Assembly (NCBI RefSeq): GCF_016862115.1
Contig: NZ_BOMI01000013.1
Coordinates: 1-64,000, forward strand
Length of the DNA: 64,000 bases
Source: Paractinoplanes deccanensis
Lineage (GTDB): Bacteria; Actinomycetota; Actinomycetes; Mycobacteriales; Micromonosporaceae
Direction of reading: 5' to 3'
In this document: positions 7,786 through 15,164 of the stretch, piece after piece
Position numbering within the stretch: position 1 is the first letter of the stretch
How the letters are laid out: every line of letters starts with the position of its first letter
Notes under the pieces: generated by a model
Seen by the model: the letters and a program-made list of their open reading frames with translations, nothing else
Databases searched by the model: none
Told to the model about the DNA's origin: nothing
Translations under genes and position numbers: made by a program

Positions 7786-8709
7786 TCACTGGTTCTTGCC
7801 GCGGCCGCGGTAGCGGGTCGGCATCTTCTCGGGGAGCCTGTGGGCGTCCACCGCACGAACGGTCAGCTCGAGCGCGTCGGCCGTGCGCTCGTAGGTGCGC
7901 TGGGCCACCGCCACGTAGATCATGTCGAGGACCAGCAGCTGGGAGTGGAGCGCGGAGAGGGCGGCGAGCCGGAACGTCGTCTCCTGCACCGCGGTGGTGA
8001 AGACGACGTCGGCGACCTCGGCCAGCGGCGAGCGGCTGTAGCTGGTGACCGCGACGGTGAGCGCGCCGTGGTCGGCCGCCTCGGCGAGCGTTTCGATGAC
8101 CTCACGGGTACGCCCGGAGTGCGACAGCCCGATCGCCACGTCCCCGGGCAGCAGCAGCGCGGCATTGGTGAGCGCGGTGTGCGAGTCGGGCCGGTGCCAC
8201 ACCGGCACCCGGATGCGCTCCAGGCGGAACGCCATCTCGCGCGCCGAGGTGCCGCTGCTGCCCAGCCCGAAGAGCTCGACCCGCTTCGCGCCGGCGATCG
8301 CGGCGGCGACCCGGTCGACGGCGGCCATGTCGAGCGCGGCCGCGGTGTCGTGGATGGCCCGGGTGTCGGCGGCGGTGACCACGCCGAGCACCTCGGTCAG
8401 CGGGTCGCTCGGGGCGATGTCGCCGCTGATGTCGGTCTCCCAACGGGCCTGCTCGGCCCGCCCGGTCTCGGTCGCCACGGCCACGCGCAGGTTCGCGTAC
8501 CCCTTGAAGCCCAGCGTGCGGCTGAACCGGGTGACCGTCGCCGTCGAGGTGCCGGACCGCTCGGCGAGGTCGACGATGCTCGCGTGCGCCGCGGCCTCCG
8601 GGTCGGCCAGGATCGTCTCGGCGATCCGCGCCAGGGCCTCCGGCATGCCGGGCCCCTCGATCCGCAGGCGGCCGAGCAGCCCGCCGCTTTCACCCGTCAC
8701 GTCGGTCAT
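7786..8709 (-). CDS. RpiR/MurR-family transcriptional regulator of the first amino-sugar operon
   Basis: A 307-residue regulator. Residues 25-100 form the RpiR helix-turn-helix (SIVDLAERSGTSTATVTRFS), and the C-terminal half is a SIS sugar-isomerase domain (VELFGLGSSGTSAREM, GLSHSGRTREVIE) that binds phosphosugars. It is the first gene of the leftward operon; its stop lies 28 bases before the binding-protein start. An alternative ATG at 8718 would add three residues. It is clearly paralogous to the regulator at 36825. An inverted repeat overlapping its own candidate promoter suggests autoregulation, with relief by a phosphorylated amino sugar produced by the divergent kinase. Confidence 0.92.
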   Translation of the reverse strand: MTDVTGESGGLLGRLRIEGPGMPEALARIAETILADPEAAAHASIVDLAERSGTSTATVTRFSRTLGFKGYANLRVAVATETGRAEQARWETDISGDIAPSDPLTEVLGVVTAADTRAIHDTAAALDMAAVDRVAAAIAGAKRVELFGLGSSGTSAREMAFRLERIRVPVWHRPDSHTALTNAALLLPGDVAIGLSHSGRTREVIETLAEAADHGALTVAVTSYSRSPLAEVADVVFTTAVQETTFRLAALSALHSQLLVLDMIYVAVAQRTYERTADALELTVRAVDAHRLPEKMPTRYRGRGKNQ

Positions 8710-8711
8710 CC

Positions 8712-8766
8712 TTTTCATCAGCTGCTGTTGCCGATGAAAATTACGACCGAAGGGTGAACTAGTCAA
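8712..8766 (-). promoter_or_regulatory. Promoter with overlapping inverted-repeat operator for the RpiR-led operon
   Basis: On the minus strand a -35 box TTGACT (8761-8766) is separated by 17 bases from a -10-like box TAATTT (8738-8743). A perfect 8-base inverted repeat, TTTTCATC at 8712-8719 and GATGAAAA at 8733-8740 with a 13-base spacer, covers the -10 box and the expected start of transcription. This is the layout of an autorepressor site. The arms are seen directly; binding by the adjacent RpiR protein is inferred. The 77-base region also lies between divergent genes, so the site may control the kinase too. Confidence 0.6.
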
Positions 8767-8795
8767 CAACTTTTGTCTGTGCTTCGATCGGGGCC

Positions 8796-9701
8796 ATGAC
8801 GTTGGTGGTCGGAGTGGATGCGGGCGGCACCTCCTCACGCGCGGTGGTCGCCACCACCACGGGCACCGTCGTCGGCCGAGGCCAGGCCGGCCCCGGCAAC
8901 CCGCTCACCGCCGGCCCCGCCCGCGCCGCCGCGTCGGTGGCCGCCGCCGTGCGCGACGCTCTGCAAGGGCGGCCCCCCGAGCAGATCGGCGCCGCCACCC
9001 TCGGCATAGCCGGCCCCGCCACGGCGTCCCAGTTCGCGCCCGCGCTGGCCGCCCTCGGCGTGACCGCCCCCGTCACGGTCACCGGCGACGTGGTGACGGC
9101 CTTCGCCTCGGGCACCCCCGCCCCGCACGGCGCGGTCCTCATCGCCGGCACCGGAGCGATAGCCGCCGCGGTGCGCGCCGGCGCCGTCGAGCGCACCTCG
9201 GACGGCCTGGGCTGGCTGCTCGGCGACGAGGGCTCGGGCCGCTGGCTGGGCCTGCGGGCGGTCCGCACGGCCGTACGAACGTGGTCCACCCCGTTCGCCG
9301 CCCGCGTGGCCACCCAGGTGGGCGTGGCCACGGCCGACGAGATGGTCTATTGGGCGCAGGCCCTGCCCTGGAACGAGATCGGCGACCTGGCCCCCCTGGT
9401 CTGCGAGACTGCCCGAGCGGGCGACCCCCACGCGACAGCCCTCGTCGCCGAGGCCGTCGCCCACCTGGTGCACACCCTCGACGACCTGGGCGCCGACGGC
9501 CCGATCGTGCTGGGCGGCGGCCTTCTGGCCTGCGACACCCCCGTGCGCGACGGCGTCCTCGGCGCCCTCCGGGCCCGCGGCCTGCACCCCCGCACGGCCC
9601 GGGACCCCGCCGCCGGCGCCGCCTGGCTCGCGGCTCGGCCGTTGAGCCCGCTCACCCCTACGGCACTGCACGAGGCGCTTTTGGGGCCACGGGTGCGCTA
9701 G
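8796..9701 (+). CDS. BadF/BadG-family N-acetylglucosamine-type kinase
   Basis: A 301-residue kinase of the BadF/BadG/BcrA ATPase superfamily, which includes eukaryotic-type N-acetylglucosamine kinases and bacterial MurK. The ATP phosphate-binding loop VVGVDAGGTSSRAVV opens the protein, GAVLIAGTGAIAAAV forms the second phosphate loop, and GWLLGDEGSGRWLG is the characteristic family motif. It is divergent from the RpiR-led transporter operon. Because ABC uptake delivers unphosphorylated sugar, this enzyme probably phosphorylates imported or hydrolysed N-acetylglucosamine at C6, making the likely effector of the regulator. The exact sugar is not provable from sequence. Confidence 0.87.
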   Translation: MTLVVGVDAGGTSSRAVVATTTGTVVGRGQAGPGNPLTAGPARAAASVAAAVRDALQGRPPEQIGAATLGIAGPATASQFAPALAALGVTAPVTVTGDVVTAFASGTPAPHGAVLIAGTGAIAAAVRAGAVERTSDGLGWLLGDEGSGRWLGLRAVRTAVRTWSTPFAARVATQVGVATADEMVYWAQALPWNEIGDLAPLVCETARAGDPHATALVAEAVAHLVHTLDDLGADGPIVLGGGLLACDTPVRDGVLGALRARGLHPRTARDPAAGAAWLAARPLSPLTPTALHEALLGPRVR

Positions 9702-9711
9702 CATTGCTAGC
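9697..9711. promoter_or_regulatory. Palindromic operator candidate of the FitAB-type module
   Basis: A 15-base palindrome with odd centre, GCTAGCATTGCTAGC, lies 42 bases before the antitoxin start and overlaps the stop codon of the upstream kinase gene. Ribbon-helix-helix antitoxins such as FitA bind inverted repeats in their own promoters, so this is a good candidate site. The palindrome is seen directly; binding is inferred. Confidence 0.6.
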
Positions 9712-9753
9712 ACCGCGCCCGACGTGGAGAGACCCGACGAGGAGGGACGAGCC

Positions 9754-10002
9754 ATGGCGGCCCTGAGCATCAGAGACCTCGACGACTCCGTGAAGGAGAA
9801 GCTTCGTCAGCGCGCGGCCCGGCACGGCCGCTCCATGGAGGCCGAGATCCGCCTGATCCTCACGGCGGCCGCCACCGAGGACGAGCGACCGCAGAACGAC
9901 CTCTTCAGTGCGTTGACCGAGCGGTTCACCCAGCTCGGGGGCGTGGACCTGGAGGTTCCTGCCCGAACCACCTCGCCGCGCGCGGCGGACCTCAGCGAGT
10001 GA
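9754..10002 (+). CDS. fitA: FitA-type ribbon-helix-helix antitoxin
   Basis: An 82-residue antitoxin. The N-terminal ribbon-helix-helix DNA-binding domain covers about residues 1-45 (ALSIRDLDDSVKEKL then RHGRSMEAEIRLIL). The flexible C-terminal tail should wrap around and neutralise the PIN toxin. The ATG is preceded by GGAGGG at a suitable distance. Its stop overlaps the toxin start by 4 bases, the usual arrangement for coupled toxin-antitoxin pairs. The pair likely represses its own promoter through the palindrome at 9697-9711. Confidence 0.9.
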   Translation: MAALSIRDLDDSVKEKLRQRAARHGRSMEAEIRLILTAAATEDERPQNDLFSALTERFTQLGGVDLEVPARTTSPRAADLSE

Positions 10003-10439
10003 TGATCGTCCTCGACACGAACGTCGTCTCCGAGCTCATGCGTGCCGCGCCCGAACCGGCTGTGCTCGCGTGGCTTCAACAGACGTCGAGCACTGGGCTC
10101 TACACCACAGCGGTGACCGTTGCCGAGATCCGCTATGGCATCGCGCGGCTACCAGAAGGCCGGCGTAGGCACACACTGCACCAAGCCGCCGACGAGATCT
10201 TCGCGGCGTTTCCGCGCCAGGTGCTGCCCTTCGACCTCGCTGCTGCCACCGCGTACGCGGACGTGGTCGCCGGCCGCGAGAGAGACGGCAATCCGATCAG
10301 TGGGTTCGACGGTCAGATTGCCGCAATCTGCCGCTCTCGCGCCGCGACCCTGGCCACGCGCAACATCAAAGACTTCACCGAGACGGGCATCGCCCTCGTT
10401 GATCCGTGGCAGGAGACGCGAGGGCGCGATCAGAGATAG
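9999..10439 (+). CDS. fitB: FitB/VapC-type PIN-domain toxin ribonuclease
   Basis: A 146-residue PIN-domain protein. The metal-binding acidic residues of the family are present: D6 in VLDTNVVSE, E43 in TVAEIRYGI, D104 in GFDGQIAA and D125 in NIKDF. Such toxins are magnesium-dependent ribonucleases held inactive by the partner antitoxin. The start overlaps the antitoxin stop by 4 bases. The last 10 bases overlap the end of the convergent SDR gene. All key residues are intact, so the toxin looks functional. The RNA target is unknown. Confidence 0.9.
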   Translation: MMIVLDTNVVSELMRAAPEPAVLAWLQQTSSTGLYTTAVTVAEIRYGIARLPEGRRRHTLHQAADEIFAAFPRQVLPFDLAAATAYADVVAGRERDGNPISGFDGQIAAICRSRAATLATRNIKDFTETGIALVDPWQETRGRDQR

Positions 10440-11335
10440 CTGACGCCGGTCAGCTCCTCGGCCGCCGCCCAGAGTCGCTCGCCGGCGGCCGGGTCGGCGG
10501 CCTCCTGGCTGAGCCGCGCCTCGGTGACCCGGCCCCGCGTCTCCCCGAGGCCGGCCGGGCCGAAGAACTGACCGCCGCGTACGCCCGGATCGGTTGCGGC
10601 GCGCAGCTGCGGCAGCGCGCCCCGATCCACCGGCTGGGTGGCCAGCAGGCCCAGCCGCGCGATCACGCGGCCGAGCCGGCCGCGGTGCTCCCAGGCGCGG
10701 GGTGTGAGGTTGGTGCGGGTGAGGCCGGGATGGGCCAGCGCGCTGACGATCGGCGACCCGGCGGCGCGCAGCCGGCGGTCCAGTTCGATGCCGAAGATCG
10801 TGGTGGCGAGCTTGGACCGGCCGTACGCGGCGGCGGCCCGGTAGTCACGCTCGTACATCAGATCGTCGAAGTCGAGATGCGCGCCCTTGTGGGTGATGGA
10901 GCTGAGGCTGACCACCCGGGCCGCCGGCGCCGCGGCCAGATTGCTCAGCAGCAGCCCGGTCAGGGCGAAGTGGCCCAGCATGTTGGTGGCCAGGTGCAGC
11001 TCGAAGCCGTCGGCGGAGGTGCGGCGCGGCCCGAGCAGCACCACGCCGGCATTGTTGACGAGCAGGTCGATCGCCGGGTGGTCGGCGGCCAGCTTCGCCG
11101 CGAAGGCCCGCACGGAGGCGAGCGAGGCCAGGTCCAGCTCGCGCACCTCGACGTCGCCGGCGATCCGCCGGGCGGCCTTTTCGCCGGCGGCGAGGTTGCG
11201 GACGGCCAGCACGACGCGGGCGCCGTGCCGGGCCAGCTCGGTGGCGGTGACCAGGCCGAGGCCCGAGTTGGCGCCGGTCACGACGGCGATCCGGCCGCGC
11301 TGGCCGGGGATGAGGTCGGCGGTCCACCCTGTCAT
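10430..11335 (-). CDS. Short-chain dehydrogenase/reductase
   Basis: A 301-residue classical SDR of the retinol-dehydrogenase-like group. The cofactor motif TGANSGLG lies near residue 20, NNAGV near residue 93, and the catalytic Ser and Tyr-x-x-x-Lys appear as SSITHKG and AYGRSKLA. An arginine follows the second beta strand (AVRNLAAG), compatible with NADP. The gene is divergent from an XRE-type regulator with an inverted repeat between them, a common actinobacterial pairing in which the regulator controls the reductase. The natural substrate is unknown. Confidence 0.88.
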   Translation of the reverse strand: MTGWTADLIPGQRGRIAVVTGANSGLGLVTATELARHGARVVLAVRNLAAGEKAARRIAGDVEVRELDLASLASVRAFAAKLAADHPAIDLLVNNAGVVLLGPRRTSADGFELHLATNMLGHFALTGLLLSNLAAAPAARVVSLSSITHKGAHLDFDDLMYERDYRAAAAYGRSKLATTIFGIELDRRLRAAGSPIVSALAHPGLTRTNLTPRAWEHRGRLGRVIARLGLLATQPVDRGALPQLRAATDPGVRGGQFFGPAGLGETRGRVTEARLSQEAADPAAGERLWAAAEELTGVSYL

Positions 11336-11414
11336 CTGCTGCTCCTCGGGGTCGGTGCGGTGAGACCGTCGACGCTAGGAGCGATCCGGGCCGGCTCGGT
11401 CGTACCCCGTTGCC

Positions 11415-11431
11415 TAGGTCTGCGGGACCTA
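11415..11431. promoter_or_regulatory. Inverted repeat between the divergent SDR and XRE-regulator genes
   Basis: TAGGTC (11415-11420), a 5-base spacer, and GACCTA (11426-11431) form a perfect 6-base inverted repeat in the 130-base divergent intergenic region, 35 bases before the regulator start. It is a candidate operator for the helix-turn-helix protein encoded next to it. No direct evidence of binding can be seen. Confidence 0.5.
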
Positions 11432-11465
11432 CCTTCGGCGCCGCCGGCCGCGGCACACTTGCGGC

Positions 11466-12329
11466 ATGAACAGCCCCAATCCGTACGCCCGTGAGCTCGG
11501 CGACTTCCTGCGCGCCCGGCGGGGTCAGCTCCGCCCGCGCGACGTCGGCCTGGAGCCGGGCGGCCGGCGCAAGGTCACTGGGCTGCGGCGCGAGGAGCTG
11601 GCCCTGCTCGCCGGGCTGAGCACCGACTACTACCAGCGGATGGAACAGGGCCGGGAGGTGCGCCCGTCCGACGACGTCCTGGACGCGCTCGCCGCCGCGC
11701 TCGGCCTCGACGGTCAGCAACGCCGGCACCTGTTCACCCTGGCCCGCGCCGCCCGCCGCCCGGCGGCCGCCCGAGCGGGGCGCGAGCCGGACCGGGTGCC
11801 GGACAGCACGCGGCGGCTGCTCCGGGTGATGGACACCCCGGCGGTCGTGCTGAGCCGGCATCTCGACCTGCTCGACTGGAACCCGATGGCCGAGGCGCTG
11901 CTCGGCGACCCGGACGGCTACCCGCCCGACCGGCTCAACATGCTCCTGCTCATGTTCGACGACACGCTGACCGGCCGGCGCACCTGCCCGGACTGGGAGC
12001 GGCAGGCCCTGGACTACATCGGCATGATGCGCGCCGCCGTGGCCACCGACCCCACCCACCCCCGAGCCACCGCCGTCATCGGCGAGCTGACCATCCGCAG
12101 CGCCGACTTCCGGCGGCTGTGGGCCCGGCACGACGTACGCGAATCGGTCAGCGGCACCAAGACCTTCCAGGTCCCCGAGGTGGGCGCCATCGTCCTCGAC
12201 TGGGACACCTACCCCCTGCCCGGCAACCCCGGCCCGGTCATGCTGGTCTTCACCACCGAGCCGGGCAGCCCCGACGCGGACCGCCTGCAAATCTTGGCGT
12301 CCCTGCACGCGACCCGCTCCACCCGGTGA
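11466..12329 (+). CDS. XRE-family regulator with MmyB-like ligand-binding domain
   Basis: A 287-residue transcription regulator. An N-terminal XRE helix-turn-helix covers roughly residues 10-85 (LRREELALLAGLSTDYYQRMEQGR). The C-terminal domain, with LDLLDWNPMAEALLGDP and the late motif VGAIVLDWDTYPLPG, matches the MmyB-like PAS-type ligand-binding domain of actinobacterial regulators. Members often sit next to an SDR gene and repress it until a small ligand binds. The divergent SDR and the inverted repeat at 11415-11431 fit that pattern. The ligand is unknown. Confidence 0.88.
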   Translation: MNSPNPYARELGDFLRARRGQLRPRDVGLEPGGRRKVTGLRREELALLAGLSTDYYQRMEQGREVRPSDDVLDALAAALGLDGQQRRHLFTLARAARRPAAARAGREPDRVPDSTRRLLRVMDTPAVVLSRHLDLLDWNPMAEALLGDPDGYPPDRLNMLLLMFDDTLTGRRTCPDWERQALDYIGMMRAAVATDPTHPRATAVIGELTIRSADFRRLWARHDVRESVSGTKTFQVPEVGAIVLDWDTYPLPGNPGPVMLVFTTEPGSPDADRLQILASLHATRSTR

Positions 12330-12423
12330 CCACTCCCGCCGGCAGATCAGGATGGTGATCACGGCCCCAGCCTGACGCGCCCGCCCCTCTGCGCCAGCCG
12401 ATACAGGGGAGGAGAAAAGCGGT

Positions 12424-12466
12424 GCCGACCCTGCATTGAGCGGCAGGAAAGCTGTCGAGGGTCGGC
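12424..12466. other. Hairpin-forming inverted repeat in the 12330-12643 gap
   Basis: GCCGACCCT (12424-12432) and AGGGTCGGC (12458-12466) form a 9-base perfect stem with a 25-base loop. It lies about 95 bases past the XRE regulator stop. It could be a factor-assisted terminator or an operator; no U-run follows it. This is the only structured element in the first half of the 310-base gene-free stretch. Confidence 0.35.
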
Positions 12467-12554
12467 GAACGACAATCAGCCGTCGGAGATCCGGATCTGT
12501 CGGAAGCACATGAAAAACGCTTCAGTACGGAGCGGCGGCGTCATTCTTGAGGAT

Positions 12555-12584
12555 TTGACTCCGGTTGTGAACTGCGTTCATGAT
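12555..12584 (+). promoter_or_regulatory. Candidate promoter before the small membrane protein gene
   Basis: TTGACT (12555-12560) and CATGAT (12579-12584) are spaced by 18 bases. A short inverted repeat TGAAC-TGC-GTTCA (12568-12580) sits in the spacer and touches the -10-like box, so regulation by a repressor is possible. The boxes match consensus moderately; this is an inference from spacing and sequence. Confidence 0.4.
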
Positions 12585-12643
12585 CTTGGTCCGCTGATGC
12601 CGAGGTGGGTCAGCCGAGTTTCCGTGGGGACAAAAGTACAGCT

Positions 12644-12895
12644 ATGAGTATCGGTGCCGCGAAGTCGCCTTGGACCGGCGCGTTGGTCGCTGTGGTTTCG
12701 ATTGCGGTCGTCAGCGCCGTCGCGGTGGTACGAAATTGGGACTTCGGCTCCTGGATTTGGGCGGCAGCCGTGTGCGTAGTGGGCGGAGTTGCCTCTTCCA
12801 TTGCGCAGGCGGCCCGAAATCGGCGTCTCGATCGCATGGTCGCACAAGCACGCGAACTGGACGGCAGGCCCCAATTCGAGCAGCGCTCGAGGTAA
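12644..12895 (+). CDS. Small two-helix membrane protein, unknown function
   Basis: An 83-residue protein with two hydrophobic stretches, about residues 11-31 and 37-57, forming a helical hairpin in the membrane, then a charged C-terminal helix (RNRRLDRMVAQAREL). No family is recognised. The ATG start at 12644 is preferred over a GTG at 12605 because the shorter form begins just before the first membrane helix. A plausible promoter lies upstream. It stands alone between the XRE regulator and a VOC protein gene. Confidence 0.5.
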   Translation: MSIGAAKSPWTGALVAVVSIAVVSAVAVVRNWDFGSWIWAAAVCVVGGVASSIAQAARNRRLDRMVAQARELDGRPQFEQRSR

Positions 12896-12989
12896 CCCGC
12901 CGGCACCACCGAGGATCCGGCGCGATCCGCGTGCCGGCCGGCTGGGCCGCTGGTCAGCGAGGCAGGGCCGCGCAGTCCGGCCGTGGCGG

Positions 12990-13125
12990 GTCATGAGTCG
13001 GTGGGCGTCAGCCGCCGCGTGAGCGACGTCGGTGCCGGCGAGGAGGGTGCCGATGTCATCGCCGGGGTGACGCCGGTCCCAGGACATGTCGTCGATCAGC
13101 CAGTGCACGGGCTGCGGGTGTGACT
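12990..13125 (-). pseudogene. Possible decayed coding remnant
   Basis: The 240-base stretch between the small membrane protein gene and the VOC gene has no intact gene. On the minus strand, however, about 45 codons read like coding sequence with strong third-position GC (for example IDDMSWDRRHPGDD and AHRLMTRHG), without a start or a natural end of its own. It may be the remnant of a lost gene. I do not recognise the family, and chance is possible in DNA this GC-rich. Confidence 0.2.
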
Positions 13126-13138
13126 TCCGGCGCGTATC

Positions 13139-13531
13139 GTGCGGCTCGTGACCGCCATCTCGCTGATGCTCGCGGTGCCGGACGCTCCCGCGGCATCCGC
13201 CTGGTATCAGCGCGCTCTCGGCGCCACCGAGCTGTGGAACCTCGGCTCGGTGATCGGCCTGGAGGTGGGCGGGGCGCCGTTCTTCCTGGCCCAGCCGGAG
13301 AACAACCGATGGGAGAGCCCCGCCGAGCTGGGCACCACGACGGTGCGCGTCGAGGTCTTCGTGGACGACCCGGACTCGTTCGCCGCCGGCGCCGCGGCTG
13401 CGGGGGCGGATTACCACGATCCTGTACGAGACCACGAAGCGCCGTGGGGGACACACCGGCAAGGCGGCTTCTTCGATCCGTACGGGCATCTCTGGCTCGT
13501 GGGCGACGAGTCACCCCTGCGCCGTCGTTGA
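13139..13531 (+). CDS. VOC-family (glyoxalase/dioxygenase-like) protein
   Basis: A 130-residue single-domain member of the vicinal oxygen chelate superfamily. It shows the paired beta-alpha-beta-beta-beta pattern, with SAWYQRALGATELW in the first half and the typical ending GGFFDPYGHLWLVGDE in the second. Members include glyoxalases, dioxygenases and antibiotic-binding resistance proteins; the specific activity cannot be read here. Two GTG starts are possible (13139 and 13148). The 3-prime end overlaps the convergent monooxygenase-like gene by 21 bases. Confidence 0.8.
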   Translation: MRLVTAISLMLAVPDAPAASAWYQRALGATELWNLGSVIGLEVGGAPFFLAQPENNRWESPAELGTTTVRVEVFVDDPDSFAAGAAAAGADYHDPVRDHEAPWGTHRQGGFFDPYGHLWLVGDESPLRRR

Positions 13532-13876
13532 GCCGGCCCGTCCGGTGAAGTCCGGGTAGGCCGTCACCTGGGGATGGGCGGCCACCCAGGCGAGCAACTC
13601 GGGACCGAGCGTGCCGTAGAGCTCCGCGAACACCATCTCCGCGCTGTCTTCGACACGGGCGAGCAGGTCGGCCGACCGTTCGTTGTGAGCCAGGGCGGCC
13701 GCCGTGTCCGCGTACTGCTCGATGACGAGATAGCCGCCGTGATCCGGCGCGAACCAGCGATAGCTGAGGGTGCCGGCTTCCTCCGCCGCTCGCGCCGTCA
13801 AGGCCAGGACGATCTCCTCGAAGTCCGCCCGCCGGCCGGCCCGCGCCTCGAAGCGCGCGCGCACGAAGATGGTCAT
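13511..13876 (-). CDS. Antibiotic-biosynthesis-monooxygenase (ABM) domain protein
   Basis: A 121-residue single ABM domain protein with a ferredoxin-like dimeric alpha/beta barrel pattern: MTIFVRARFEARAGR at the start, then a helix with EEIVLALTARAAEE, and YRWFAPDHGGYLVIEQYAD in the middle. Such small proteins act as quinone-forming monooxygenases, heme-degrading enzymes or detoxification factors. No cofactor motif is decisive. It is not part of a visible biosynthetic cluster, so a stress or housekeeping role is equally possible. Confidence 0.75.
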   Translation of the reverse strand: MTIFVRARFEARAGRRADFEEIVLALTARAAEEAGTLSYRWFAPDHGGYLVIEQYADTAAALAHNERSADLLARVEDSAEMVFAELYGTLGPELLAWVAAHPQVTAYPDFTGRAGSTTAQG

Positions 13877-13955
13877 CGCCCCATTGCACCATGCCGCTTG
13901 GCGTCGGAGGTCGTCGCGCTCGTTGGCCGCTGCGTTTCAGCACCACGTCGGGGCG

Positions 13956-15041
13956 CTAGCGCTCGATAGTCACCGTCCGCGACGCGTCCGACAGGCCGGC
14001 GTCCCGCACGTACCCGGACTTGGTCAGATCGACGGCGAACGCCGCGCCGAACGTCGACAGCTTCTCCGGCACCTCGACGGCGAACGCCTGGCTGTAGGCC
14101 TCCTCCGGGGTGCCGGGCTGGAAGCCGAGGTCGACCGCGAGCGCGGAGGTCCCGGCCGGAAAGAGCCGCGCGGGCACGCCCTGCCCGGACAAGCGCAGCG
14201 CCTTGCCGAGATCCACCTCGACCGGTACGGGCACCTGCACGGCCTTCGCCATGTCGGGCACCTTGACGGCGCCGGCGGTGACCGACACCGTGCCGGTCAG
14301 CCAGGCGCGGCCCGCCGAAGCCCAGCCCTTCTTCTCGGTCCACGACGTGAACTCCGCCTTGAGGGAGACGCTGACCGTGGTGTACGTGCTGCCCCGGTAT
14401 CGCCACACCTCCTGCAGGTTGGTCCTCGCCTCCCGCACCGGATAGAGCCCGGCCGCCGCGTTGATCCGCTTGCCGGTGCGCAGATCCAGCGACTGGGTGC
14501 GGCCCTCGTCCGTCAGATCGAGCCGCACCTCGGCCCCCACCGGGACGACCGCCAGCAGCGCGTCCCGCGTGTTGTACGCGACGAGTCTGTTGCCCAGCGG
14601 CCGGCTCTGCCCGCCCACCACGAGCGTGAAGCTGACCTTCTGCATGACACCGTTCTGCGAGGGCGCGAGCATCTTGGGGTCGTCGGCGTCCACGATGAAC
14701 AGCTCGTGTCCCTCCGGCGCCCGCACCTCACCGGCCGAGGCCGGCAGCCCGTCGCCGCCCTTGAGATCGAGTCCCGCGGCGGTGAGCTGCTCGCCGGTCA
14801 GCTCGCGGGCCACCGCCCACCGCGCGAACTTGATGGTCTGGTGCGGGCTGACCAGAAGCGCGTCCTTCAGCTCGGTCGCCGGCAGCCCGAGCCGCGAGAC
14901 CGGCCCCTCGCGAACGCCACTGGAATAGAGCCCCAGCGTCTCGGCCGCCCCGGTGCCCGCGCCGGATCCCTCCGCCCCGCCCGAGCAGGCTGCCGTCAGG
15001 GTGACCAGAACGGCCAGAAATCCCGTCATCACACGCTTCAT
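13956..15041 (-). CDS. Putative lipoprotein, unknown function
   Basis: A 361-residue exported protein. The first 19 residues form a signal peptide with a somewhat weak lipobox ending in Cys19 (LTAAC), followed by a Gly/Ser/Ala-rich linker, so it is probably anchored to the outer face of the membrane. The rest is rich in beta strands and contains no family signature I recognise. The ATG has a strong GGGGAGG upstream. It is followed divergently by another secreted protein gene, and the two may share the roughly 120-base promoter region. Confidence 0.7.
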   Translation of the reverse strand: MKRVMTGFLAVLVTLTAACSGGAEGSGAGTGAAETLGLYSSGVREGPVSRLGLPATELKDALLVSPHQTIKFARWAVARELTGEQLTAAGLDLKGGDGLPASAGEVRAPEGHELFIVDADDPKMLAPSQNGVMQKVSFTLVVGGQSRPLGNRLVAYNTRDALLAVVPVGAEVRLDLTDEGRTQSLDLRTGKRINAAAGLYPVREARTNLQEVWRYRGSTYTTVSVSLKAEFTSWTEKKGWASAGRAWLTGTVSVTAGAVKVPDMAKAVQVPVPVEVDLGKALRLSGQGVPARLFPAGTSALAVDLGFQPGTPEEAYSQAFAVEVPEKLSTFGAAFAVDLTKSGYVRDAGLSDASRTVTIER

Positions 15042-15164
15042 CAGCGACCTCCCCGACGATCGCCGATGAGTGTAGACGTGAGCCGCTTGTCGCATTTCCC
15101 GGATGAGACCGGATGGGAGACGGGGTGAGGCCCGCGGCGCCGGCGATGTGCGACGTTGTCGTCC

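Noticed and set aside
8755-8768. DasR-type site near the divergent kinase promoter
   Set aside because: The sequence around ACTAGT is only a short palindrome and does not match the longer DasR consensus of GlcNAc-responsive genes.
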